This document shows positions 1 through 5,833 of a DNA stretch of 49,856 nucleotides, piece after piece. The position numbers and the translations under genes are program-made. Positions within the stretch are counted from its first letter, which is position 1, and each line of letters begins with the position of its first letter. The stretch comes from Chthoniobacteraceae bacterium (GTDB taxonomy: Bacteria; Verrucomicrobiota; Verrucomicrobiia; Chthoniobacterales; Chthoniobacteraceae): the NCBI GenBank assembly GCA_947449735.1, contig CANFTB010000036.1:1-49856 (forward strand). The letters are read 5' to 3'. A model generated the notes under the pieces. It saw only the letters and a program-made list of their open reading frames with translations, was not told where the DNA came from and did not search any database.

Positions 1-78
1 AGTTTCGTCATGGCCAGCGATATACGCCCAAATATCCAGCAAGTCCTCCCTTGCTGGAGTCGTGAGTTCGAGCCTCAT
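1..78 (-). CDS. parE: ParE/RelE-family toxin, N-terminal part only
   Basis: Only the first 26 codons lie inside the window; the gene runs off the left edge. The visible protein starts MRLELTTPAREDLLDIWAYI, the typical opening of ParE-type toxins (first beta strand, then a helix with the D-L-xx-I-W-x-Y-I pattern). Its ATG overlaps the stop of the parD-like antitoxin in an ATGA arrangement, so the two are translationally coupled. Known ParE proteins act on DNA gyrase and are neutralised by ParD; activity here is inferred from family and context. The pair is the last visible cassette of the integron array, and toxin-antitoxin pairs are common stabilisers of such arrays. Confidence 0.8.
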   Translation of the reverse strand, partial: MRLELTTPAREDLLDIWAYIAGHDET

Positions 79-338
79 GCTTGGCGGCGTTTCCTCGCCA
101 ACATCTTCAGTTCCTCGGTAACCGCAGGTGTCCACTCCTGTAATTCTCCCCGGTCTGCCGCTGTGCATCCCGTTTGGAGTGCATCTCGCAGATTGCCCAG
201 CGTTTTGGATTCGAGCGTCTCACGGTAAAACAACTCACGAAGGGCCTCGCGGATTACCTCACTGGCCGAGGTGTAGAACCCGCTGCTGACCTTCTGCTGG
301 ACCCACCTCTCCATTTCCGGCGTGAGGGAAACATTCAT
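75..338 (-). CDS. parD: ParD-family antitoxin (type II toxin-antitoxin)
   Basis: An 87-aa protein opening MNVSLTPEMERWVQQKV, followed by SGFYTSASEVIREALREL. This is the ribbon-helix-helix DNA-binding fold of ParD/CC2985-type antitoxins: a beta strand, then two helices carrying the conserved S-A-S-E-V-I/V-R-E-A-L. The C-terminal half (about 45-87) is the toxin-binding tail. The stop overlaps the toxin start, so antitoxin is made first, as usual for ParDE. A promoter-like sequence sits directly upstream (345-373), as expected for a cassette that carries its own expression signal. RHH antitoxins normally repress their own operon; that is inferred here, not seen. Confidence 0.88.
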   Translation of the reverse strand: MNVSLTPEMERWVQQKVSSGFYTSASEVIREALRELFYRETLESKTLGNLRDALQTGCTAADRGELQEWTPAVTEELKMLARKRRQA

Positions 339-344
339 GGGAGA

Positions 345-373
345 ACGCTACCTCGAATAACAGACTTTGTCAA
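345..373 (-). promoter_or_regulatory. Predicted promoter of the parDE cassette
   Basis: On the - strand a perfect -35 box TTGACA (368-373) is followed after exactly 17 bp by TAGCGT (345-350), a weaker -10. The -10 ends only 6 bp before the parD ATG, so the leader would be very short. Integron toxin-antitoxin cassettes usually carry their own promoter; this matches that expectation but is unverified. Confidence 0.45.
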
Positions 374-398
374 AATTCGTTATTAAAGGGCGTCTTCC

Positions 399-521
399 TT
401 ATCTGCTCTTCTGATCGCGAATTTGCTTTGGCAAGAATCCCCAGAACTCTTCCGCCAATTTCCGCGTGATGATTTCTCCGCTGACCGTCCGAACGGCTCG
501 GTCTGACGGACAAAGGCCTAA
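399..521 (-). pseudogene. Possible remnant coding segment between attC and parD
   Basis: Between the TIR-cassette attC and parD, the - strand has a 40-codon open frame that starts inside the attC end box and has no start codon. Its C-terminal part reads EIITRKLAEEFWGFLPKQIR, then DQKSR and a TAA stop, which looks protein-like (charged, helical, one tryptophan). A different 86-codon frame over the same DNA (370-630) looks like random translation through attC. I do not recognise the segment. It may be the tail of a decayed cassette gene, or simply a cassette leader. The first part also holds an inverted pair GTCCG/CGGAC, so some of it may be structural DNA. Confidence 0.2.
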
Positions 522-618
522 CGTTTAAGCTCAGCGATGAAAGTGCCTGGCGCGGAGAGTGCTGCTCGGAGCACGATCCGTGACAAGCATGTTCATTCGC
601 TGTAGCGCCTGGTTCGGC
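516..618 (-). other. attC site after the TIR cassette
   Basis: About 103 bp bounded on the + strand by GCCTAAC (516-522) and GTTCGGC (612-618). Inside, an imperfect inverted repeat pairs AGCTCAGCGATGAA with TTCATTCGCTGTAGCG, giving the long folded hairpin expected of attC. Read on the - strand it begins nine bases after the TIR gene stop and ends with GTTAGGC, where the next cassette (parDE) starts. This is the canonical gene-attC-gene order. Box consensus RYYYAAC/GTTRRRY is established for integrons; recombination activity is not shown. Confidence 0.78.
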
Positions 619-626
619 TTCATTCT

Positions 627-1331
627 TCATGCTAGAACCGCGACGAGTTCTGCTAGCTTAGCCGCGACAATCGACATAGCTGCTTCTGCTGTGCTCAGGC
701 CAGCTCGCGAACCTAGCAACGGACTGACTTCGCGGAGGGCATCGTATGTCGTCCCATGAACGATGGGAACGAGCTGTTCTCGCGCGAGAAGTGCCGAAAG
801 CTCTTTGTCGGCAATACCCTCTCCCTGGACGCGTCGCAAAAATGCAGGGGTAACCAAAACAGTGCCAATTCTTGATTTCGCCAAACCTTTGTCGATCTCG
901 CGTAGTAACGAAGTCCCCAGGCCAACATCCTTCTCACTGAACCAGACTTTCACGCCAAGCGATTCGAGGTGATCATGAAGCTCTTTTGCGGCTCCGCTTC
1001 GATCATCCCAAGCGTGACAGAGAAAGATGTCTCGGAGGTCAGGCAGTGACGCCCGCTTTTCGACCGTCTCGCGAATCGGCGTAAGTGCGCGAACCTCTGT
1101 CGCTGTATAAACAAGTGTGGAACTTGGCCGCGACCACCGAGGCCTGCTACTCACGCTCGACCCGCCGCCACCCCCACTGGCTCGGACGGCCTGTGGCTGC
1201 GAATAAGACGGAGGTGAATAGGACTCGTATGAATATGAACTGTAGCCGCGAGAGCGACCACGACAAGCAGGGCAAGCCTCAGCAGCGCTAGAGGTGCGAT
1301 GACCATATACAGGTGCTGTGCAGGATGACAT
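627..1331 (-). CDS. TIR-domain protein with N-terminal Cys/His motif (gene cassette)
   Basis: A 234-aa protein. Residues 1-26 carry C4, H11, C20 and C23 in a C-x6-H-x8-C-x2-C pattern that could bind zinc. Residues 27-75 are a Tyr/Ser- then Gly/Ser-rich linker. Residues 100-234 form a TIR domain: DIFLCHAWDD is beta-A, SLGVKVWFSEKDVGLG the next strand and BB-loop region, LLREIDKGLAKSR a helix, TVLVTPAFL a further strand. E177 in DKELSAL sits where TIR NAD-cleaving enzymes have their catalytic glutamate. Bacterial TIR proteins often cleave NAD+ or make cyclic ADP-ribose signals during phage defence; that role is inferred. It is a single-gene cassette between two attC sites. I see no fused effector or sensor besides the N-terminal motif. 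Confidence 0.85.
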   Translation of the reverse strand: MSSCTAPVYGHRTSSAAEACPACRGRSRGYSSYSYESYSPPSYSQPQAVRASGGGGGSSVSSRPRWSRPSSTLVYTATEVRALTPIRETVEKRASLPDLRDIFLCHAWDDRSGAAKELHDHLESLGVKVWFSEKDVGLGTSLLREIDKGLAKSRIGTVLVTPAFLRRVQGEGIADKELSALLAREQLVPIVHGTTYDALREVSPLLGSRAGLSTAEAAMSIVAAKLAELVAVLA

Positions 1332-1357
1332 TTTAGTATGTGTGTTGGTTTTTTTTT

Positions 1358-1411
1358 GCCGAACGTCCTAGATGAGCCGCACGGGTGCTTGGCTCTAGCG
1401 ATTTGTTAGGC
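1358..1411 (-). other. attC site after the 129-aa cassette
   Basis: A 54-bp site with end boxes GCCGAAC (1358-1364) and GTTAGGC (1405-1411). Inner arms CTAGATGAGCC and GGCTCTAG pair with three unpaired bases on one arm, the extrahelical-base feature that gives attC its polarity. It lies just after the stop of the 129-aa gene and 26 bp before the TIR gene ATG, so it separates two cassettes. At 54 bp it is near the short end of the known attC range. Confidence 0.82.
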
Positions 1412-1421
1412 TCAGTTTTCA

Positions 1422-1811
1422 TTATATTTTGTTTAGCTCAAGCCGATCAATCGGCACACGAACATCAGACCCGATCACTCGTTCATCGTTTGTGGATATT
1501 GCTCCCTCAACCTTAAGAATACCGCAGTCGGTCACGGTGGGCCGGATAGAGTCGATCCGTCCATATCCGAAATACTGCCAGCCAGTCCGCTGAACTAGCC
1601 CGATAAGTTTTTCAGGATTGCTATTAAAAATCTCATCCCAAGCTGGCTCCGAAAGAATTGTTGCGGTCAGTTCTGCTTCGAATTCTTTGTTGGGTGCAGG
1701 AACCGCATGCTCATCACACGTGATGCAGTCCATCGCGAAGAAAGTCCCGAATTCCGTGTCAACGGTGGCCTCGAGCCAAGGTCCATCGGTTTTAATGAGT
1801 GTGGCGCGCAT
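1422..1811 (-). CDS. Orphan integron cassette protein, 129 aa
   Basis: I do not recognise this family. The 129-aa acidic protein starts MRATLIKTDGPWLEATVDTE and looks like an all-beta or alpha/beta cytosolic protein, with no signal peptide or membrane segment. It has a pair of cysteines in DCITCDE (about 28-34) and aromatic patches WQYFGYGRID. The ATG lies 7 bp after the GTTAGGC end of an attC on the - strand and the stop lies 10 bp before the next attC, so the ORF fills the cassette. That tight fit is strong support that it is a real gene. Codon use is less GC-rich than in the chromosomal genes to the right. Confidence 0.72.
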   Translation of the reverse strand: MRATLIKTDGPWLEATVDTEFGTFFAMDCITCDEHAVPAPNKEFEAELTATILSEPAWDEIFNSNPEKLIGLVQRTGWQYFGYGRIDSIRPTVTDCGILKVEGAISTNDERVIGSDVRVPIDRLELNKI

Positions 1812-1818
1812 TTTTTCT

Positions 1819-1942
1819 GCCTAACGACCCCAAGCTCAGCGACTCGCAGAGTTGGCTCGCTGGCTGCGTGGCGGGGGAAAGGCGGCGGCAGGAAGCAGCC
1901 AGCGTGACAGCTGAGCGAGTTCCCTGCAGCGCCTGGTTAGGC
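1819..1942 (-). other. attC site after the 94-aa cassette
   Basis: A 124-bp site with perfect end boxes GCCTAAC (1819-1825) and GTTAGGC (1936-1942). Inner arms AAGCTCAGCGACTCGCAGAG and CTGAGCGAGTTCCCTGCAGCG give an imperfect stem, and the centre has a large GC-rich loop around 1850-1910. It is the longest attC here. Read on the - strand, the next cassette ATG comes 7 bp after the site ends. Confidence 0.85.
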
Positions 1943-1949
1943 GTTTCGT

Positions 1950-2234
1950 TCATTTGGGCATTGGTGGGTAGCGGAAGCCAGCCGGACGGTCACTCTGCTC
2001 TGTGTCGAGAATCGCTTCTGTGAACTGCTCGTCGAAGCCAATCCAGCCATCGCAGTGGAGGGTCTGTGTCTCGTCGTGATTGTCGATGCGCTCAATACGG
2101 TAATCCACCGGATGGTGTGTGTCGTAGCAACGGAAGCGGTCACCGACGGCAAGGCTGCCGAGGGTGAGACGAACCTCGAAGTCTGTGTGCGTAGAATCGA
2201 CACGGCGACAGCTAAAAATGTGGAATTGAGCCAT
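1950..2234 (-). CDS. Orphan integron cassette protein, 94 aa
   Basis: A 94-aa protein starting MAQFHIFSCRRVDSTHTDFE. I do not recognise a named family. The segment LTLGSLAVGDRFRCYDTHHP is typical of small beta-barrel proteins (G-D-x-F strand turn followed by a strand), and the rest is rich in His, Asp and aromatic residues. No signal peptide or membrane segment is visible. The ATG is 13 bp after a 25-bp attC-like site and the stop is 7 bp before the 124-bp attC, so the gene fills its cassette. A second frame (1937-2203) over the same DNA is a Ser/Thr-rich shadow and was not chosen. Confidence 0.7.
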   Translation of the reverse strand: MAQFHIFSCRRVDSTHTDFEVRLTLGSLAVGDRFRCYDTHHPVDYRIERIDNHDETQTLHCDGWIGFDEQFTEAILDTEQSDRPAGFRYPPMPK

Positions 2235-2247
2235 AGCGCACAGAATC

Positions 2248-2272
2248 GCCTAACGCCAGTGATTTGTTAGGC
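2248..2272 (-). other. Very short attC-like site after the DUF262/HEPN cassette
   Basis: Only 25 bp: GCCTAAC (2248-2254), 11 bases, then GTTAGGC (2266-2272). The end boxes are perfect inverted repeats, but the inner L boxes and loop of a normal attC are missing. On the - strand its first bases GCCTAACAAATC match the start of the 54-bp attC at 1358-1411 exactly, so it looks like an internal deletion of a similar site. It sits at the correct cassette boundary. Confidence 0.65.
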
Positions 2273-2319
2273 CAACGTGGGTTCATGGAAGCCGCTCTAA
2301 ATATCAAGACGGGAGGTAT

Positions 2320-2994
2320 TTATTCAGCCTGGGAAGCGACGATTGTCGCGGTGTTTCGCAGATAGCAAGCTTGGCTTGCTGCATTTTCTATGTCTGTTTT
2401 AAAGGTTCGTAATAATATCAACACTTCATCGGCTAAAGAACGAAGTTCCTCAGCAGAAAGATCAAGGTATTCCCCATGCGCGATATGGTTTCTGCGACGT
2501 AATAGGCTTTCGTCGATTAAATTGTATCTGGCCTCATATGTTGACTGACTAAGGCCGATAGAGTGAATGATGTTATTGAAAACTTTGGAGTTTAGATTTG
2601 ATTCAGTCTTGATCGCTGAGTCTATTTTCAGCTTTGCTTTCGTTTCTAGTTCTTCCCGCAAAAAATCCAATGTGGCAATAGAGGCGTTTACTGCATTGGA
2701 ATTCGATAGAGTGTGGATATTTCCTTTGAACCCAAATAGGACAAAACAAGTTTTAAGTTGGCTGTATCTTAAATTTTGATTATTAATAAATTCCAAATAG
2801 TATGTGGCTGAGCGTTTAATGAAGCCTTCCCAGTGCGCATACAGAAGCGGTACCGCTGCCCGAACCGCAGTTTTTTGACTGATTCCATTGTTGCTCCTTA
2901 CTACATTTTTGAGATTCGCGATCTCCTGCAACCTCCATGCGTGTTCTTGATCTAAGTTGTTCTGAAGATCGCTGAGTGTTCTTATTTTACTCAC
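2320..2994 (-). CDS. HEPN-domain protein of the MAE_28990/MAE_18760 type
   Basis: A 224-aa mostly helical protein starting at GTG. AHWEGFIKRSATYYLEF (about 53-69) and RRRNHIAHGEY (166-176) are the hallmarks of the MAE_28990/MAE_18760 HEPN group. R168-x4-H173 is the HEPN metal-independent RNase motif. The GTG overlaps the DUF262 gene end by 8 bp (GTGAGTAA), so the two genes are translationally coupled. HEPN proteins are typically RNA-cleaving toxins or effectors in defence and toxin-antitoxin systems, and this group is often found beside DUF262 proteins. The gene is AT-rich compared with the chromosome, a sign of recent transfer. RNA cleavage by this protein is inferred from the motif. Confidence 0.82.
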   Translation of the reverse strand: MSKIRTLSDLQNNLDQEHAWRLQEIANLKNVVRSNNGISQKTAVRAAVPLLYAHWEGFIKRSATYYLEFINNQNLRYSQLKTCFVLFGFKGNIHTLSNSNAVNASIATLDFLREELETKAKLKIDSAIKTESNLNSKVFNNIIHSIGLSQSTYEARYNLIDESLLRRRNHIAHGEYLDLSAEELRSLADEVLILLRTFKTDIENAASQACYLRNTATIVASQAE

Positions 2995-4093
2995 GGCTGA
3001 AAAACATTTCGGCTATCGGTAAAAGGTTCGCCAGTCTTGTCGTTCCTCGTATGCCCGCCCCTGAGTTTTTTTCAAAAACCTCATTTTTCCAGAGCTGCCT
3101 GGATCGCTCTTTTATGTGCTCTATTGCAGCATCTCTTTTTATAGCCTCATATTTCGCTATGTTCTTTGAAACACCCAAAGCGATCACCTCGAATACAGAC
3201 ATTAAAAACTGGCCTTTAAACTGGTTGCCATCCCATTTCTTAAACGCATCCTCGCCTAAAGAATCTGCGATCAAGGAGAATGTTGATTCGAACGTTTTAG
3301 TTTCGCTTTCCCAGTTTATAGTTTTGCTGTCAGAAAGCTCCTCTAATGACTTATCTAAATATTCATGAACATCGAGTCCGTTTGTGTATTGTACATTACG
3401 AAATGCAATTAATCGGAATGCTAGTTCCATGCCTAGTTGTTTCTTGATTGCCGTTTCCGTAAGGTTGCAACACTTCACAAAATCTGAATTTTGAGAAAGA
3501 GTTTTAAATCTATCGTGTAATTCTGGATTAATCATTACAGCCACACAGTTCCTTACCTCTTGTTCCGATAGTTGGGCGCCTCCAGTATTTAGACGCTGAA
3601 ACAGCTCGTACTTAGCGTGTTTGTCGCTTTCTTTTAATAATATTTCAACTCGAAGGCGTGCTCTTTTGATTTGTAGTTGAAGGGATTTTTCAATTGCTGT
3701 ATCCCCTGGACTCCATTCCTCCCAAGTTTTGTTTGCTAGACTTGGGAGGAATTTTGTTCCGTCTAATTGGATTGATGGTAATTTGTTGCCATCATAATCT
3801 TTTAGTGCACCGCAGAATTCTAATATGGTCGAAAGTCGTTGTAGTCCGTCAATCAGCTCCCACGTGCCTCCAGGATTCTGAAACACAAATATTGGCGGTA
3901 TTGGTATTCCGAGGAGAATGGATTCGATGAATCTCGACTTCCTTGTTATGTCCCACCTGAAAAGACGTTGAAAGGATGGATCGATCTTTAGTTCGCCATC
4001 TTTATATAGATTTAATATTTCACCAACAGACATATCATAGCCGTCAGATATAATCTTTTTTCGGGCCTTTTGGATTTCTTGTTCGAGACTCAT
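2987..4093 (-). CDS. DUF262 (GmrS/ParB-like N-terminal) protein, partner of HEPN
   Basis: A 368-aa protein when started at the ATG giving MSLEQEIQKARKK. FQRLFRWDITRKSRFIESIL (41-60) and IDGLQRLSTI (81-90) are the DUF262 signature, in which the D-G-x-Q-R residues sit in the ParB/Srx-like nucleotide-binding site. ELFQRLNTGGAQLSEQEVRN (about 180) is the second conserved block. DUF262 is also the N-terminal half of GmrSD-type modification-dependent restriction enzymes, but the GmrD DUF1524 HNH nuclease is absent here; the overlapping HEPN protein may be the effector. The frame stays open to a TTG at 4198, just after attI, but that 35-residue extension is low-complexity AT-rich sequence and is probably leader. 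Confidence 0.85.
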   Translation of the reverse strand: MSLEQEIQKARKKIISDGYDMSVGEILNLYKDGELKIDPSFQRLFRWDITRKSRFIESILLGIPIPPIFVFQNPGGTWELIDGLQRLSTILEFCGALKDYDGNKLPSIQLDGTKFLPSLANKTWEEWSPGDTAIEKSLQLQIKRARLRVEILLKESDKHAKYELFQRLNTGGAQLSEQEVRNCVAVMINPELHDRFKTLSQNSDFVKCCNLTETAIKKQLGMELAFRLIAFRNVQYTNGLDVHEYLDKSLEELSDSKTINWESETKTFESTFSLIADSLGEDAFKKWDGNQFKGQFLMSVFEVIALGVSKNIAKYEAIKRDAAIEHIKERSRQLWKNEVFEKNSGAGIRGTTRLANLLPIAEMFFSRE

Positions 4094-4203
4094 GTGTAAA
4101 TATATTGTTTGTTTTATAGATTTGAATGCGTTGCGGTTGTGATTGTATTTCGTAGCTTGACTTAAAATGGGACGAATCTTACGAGAGTTGCGTGGCAAAC
4201 AAG

Positions 4204-4270
4204 GGCCTAACGCTGTTTAGCCCTCCTATCTGTGGGCTATCAGGGTAATTCCGAAAGATAGGGTGAGAAA
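4204..4270 (-). other. attI-like junction between intI remnant and first cassette
   Basis: GCCTAAC at 4204-4210 (GTTAGGC on the - strand) marks the start of the first cassette. Next to it lies an imperfect inverted repeat, GGGCCTAACGCTGTTTAGCCC, in the short spacer before the intI start. No second attC box pair is present here, which fits attI rather than attC. The 178-bp gap (4199-4376) between the DUF262 cassette and intI would also be expected to hold the cassette promoter, but I cannot place one with confidence. The right boundary given is approximate. Confidence 0.6.
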
Positions 4271-4376
4271 TCGGGGGGATTTCACAGTTTTGTGGGGTAA
4301 ATAATTGGCCCATTCGGATCGCGTGGCCAGCACGATCCATAAATGAGGACTTCCGCTTTTTCCCAGAGACTCAGCT

Positions 4377-5340
4377 ATGGCAACTTCTGATCATCCCAAA
4401 GATTGGGTGCGTCGTATGGTCTCAAATCGAGGTCTTAACCCACCAGCAAAAACTCTTTACTGGTGGAGTATCCACATTGAACGTTTCCTTGCTTACTGCA
4501 AGAAGGCCGGACCTCTGACTAGCGAACGCCCTGAGTGCTCCGCCCCCCCTTTTTCTCTCTTCGATCAACCGGGGGGGAAATACAGAAACTTACGGCTACC
4601 AGCAGGCGCAACAGGCGATTGATCTGTTCTTTCCCGAGTTAGACCACTGGCACTGGACTTCCCATGACGGAGCTCTTTCTGGTCCACATTTTCGACTAAA
4701 AGTGTCACGGGCTACTAATGAGCCGCCGCCCGCTACGAGTGCGGATTTACCTCCGGTTACAACGCACACGGGATCCGCTACCCTCATTGAAAAGGCAAGA
4801 TGTGTACTGCGTGTGCGCCACAACGCCATGCGAACTGAGGAGGCTTACCTGCATTGTATTGGCCGATTCATTGCTTCATGCGCCAAAGGTGAAAGAAATC
4901 CCGTTTAGTTCGAGGAAGACCAGGTGCGAACCTTTTTAGAAGGACTGGCTGTGGAAGGCTGCGTCTCTGCCAGCACTCAAAACCAAGCGTTCTCAGGAAT
5001 TTTATTTTTTTTGAATACGTTCTGCTGCAGCCCTCGGAAATTTGGGCGATACTCTCCGTGCGCGACGCCTCGGCAAGCTTCCTCACGTCTTATCGAAGGT
5101 TGAAACATTGCGCCTGTTAACGTCCATGGAAGGTACGAGCGGCTTAATTGCACAGGTACTTTATGGGAAGGGGTTAAGGATACTTGAAGCCCTGCGACTG
5201 CGCACTAAGGACGTCGATTTCGAGCGGGGGCAAATCCTCGTTCGCAACGGCAAGGGAGGAAAGGACAGAGTGGTGATGCTGCCGGAACGTCTTAGGGATG
5301 AACTTGAGCGCCACTTGCAACGAGTGCGCGTTCTCTTCGA
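4377..5340 (+). pseudogene. intI: Integron integrase (intI), broken by frameshifts, a stop and C-terminal loss
   Basis: Fragments in three frames together resemble a long environmental-type IntI. The N-terminal extension starts MATSDHPKDWVRRMVSNRG and, after a frameshift near 4550-4590, continues QQAQQAIDLFFPELDHWHW. The SAM-like core-binding domain follows (ARCVLRVRHNAMRTEEAYLH), then an in-frame TAG at about 4906. After it come FLEGLAVEGCVSASTQNQAF, a frameshift in a run of eight T at about 5008, and LPHVLSKVETLRLL with YGKGLRILEALRLRTKDVDF and GKGGKDRVVMLPE. The first catalytic Arg (in GKGLR) is kept. The HxxR box, the second His and the Tyr nucleophile are lost where IS110-like sequence begins near 5340. 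Direction is opposite to the cassettes, as in true integrons. Confidence 0.88.
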
Positions 5341-5800
5341 AACGGATCCGAAGTGCCACCCTGAAGTGGAGAGTTTGAAGGCATTCCCATTCCGGACGCT
5401 GCCGACGAGGCCATGCGGGACTTGTGCCTTGCACGAACGGATGCGGTCAATGGGTAGAGGCGTCTGCGCTCGCAGTTGAAGGGCTTTCTCTTGAGGCACG
5501 GCTATTAATACGGAAGAAAGTCCTCTTGGACGGCCGCGCACATGCGTTATTTGCGGGAACTCGTGATGCCGCATCCGGTCGACAAGGAGCTGGCTGGAGG
5601 AAACGCTAAATGCGTTGGACGAAGCAGGCGAACGGGTGGCCAGGTTAACCGAATTAATCGAGGCGCAACACTTGGAATGGGGACGCCGAGACTGGTGCAG
5701 GGTGCTGATGGGGTTACGCAGGTTTGGAGTGTTAACCGCTGTAACCATGGTCGCGGAAATTGGCGGCCCCGTACTCGCGGCCCTACACCTTCAAACCGGC
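5340..5800 (+). mobile_element. IS110-family transposase remnant
   Basis: Broken frames read, in order: ETDPK (resembling the K-T-D-x-x-D-A end of the DEDD catalytic motif), SGEFEGIPIPDAADEAMRDL with LCLARTDAV, RRLRSQLKGFLLRHGY, MRYLRELVMPHPVDKEL, LEETLNALDEAGERVARLTE and LMGLRRFGVLTAVTMVAEIGG. This is the order of conserved blocks in IS110-family transposases from the end of the catalytic domain into the C-terminal domain. Several stops and frameshifts interrupt it, and it ends just after the A-E-I-G motif, before the expected catalytic serine region. It replaced the C-terminus of intI, so insertion or deletion here probably killed the integrase. Confidence 0.78.
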
Positions 5801-5833
5801 AGGATCCATCCGTTTTCACGCCGGCCCTCGCAC

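Noticed and set aside
370..630. 86-codon - frame between parD and the TIR gene
   Set aside because: It runs through the whole attC site, which is a recombination hairpin, and overlaps the TIR stop.
1358..1411. The site as a rho-independent terminator
   Set aside because: The end boxes match the integron consensus, the stem has one-sided bulges, and cassette genes flank it; the T-run nearby is on the wrong side for the gene that precedes it.
4094..4198. 35-codon N-terminal extension of the DUF262 protein
   Set aside because: It starts at TTG, is AT-rich low-complexity sequence and lacks family similarity; ATG 4093 fits better.
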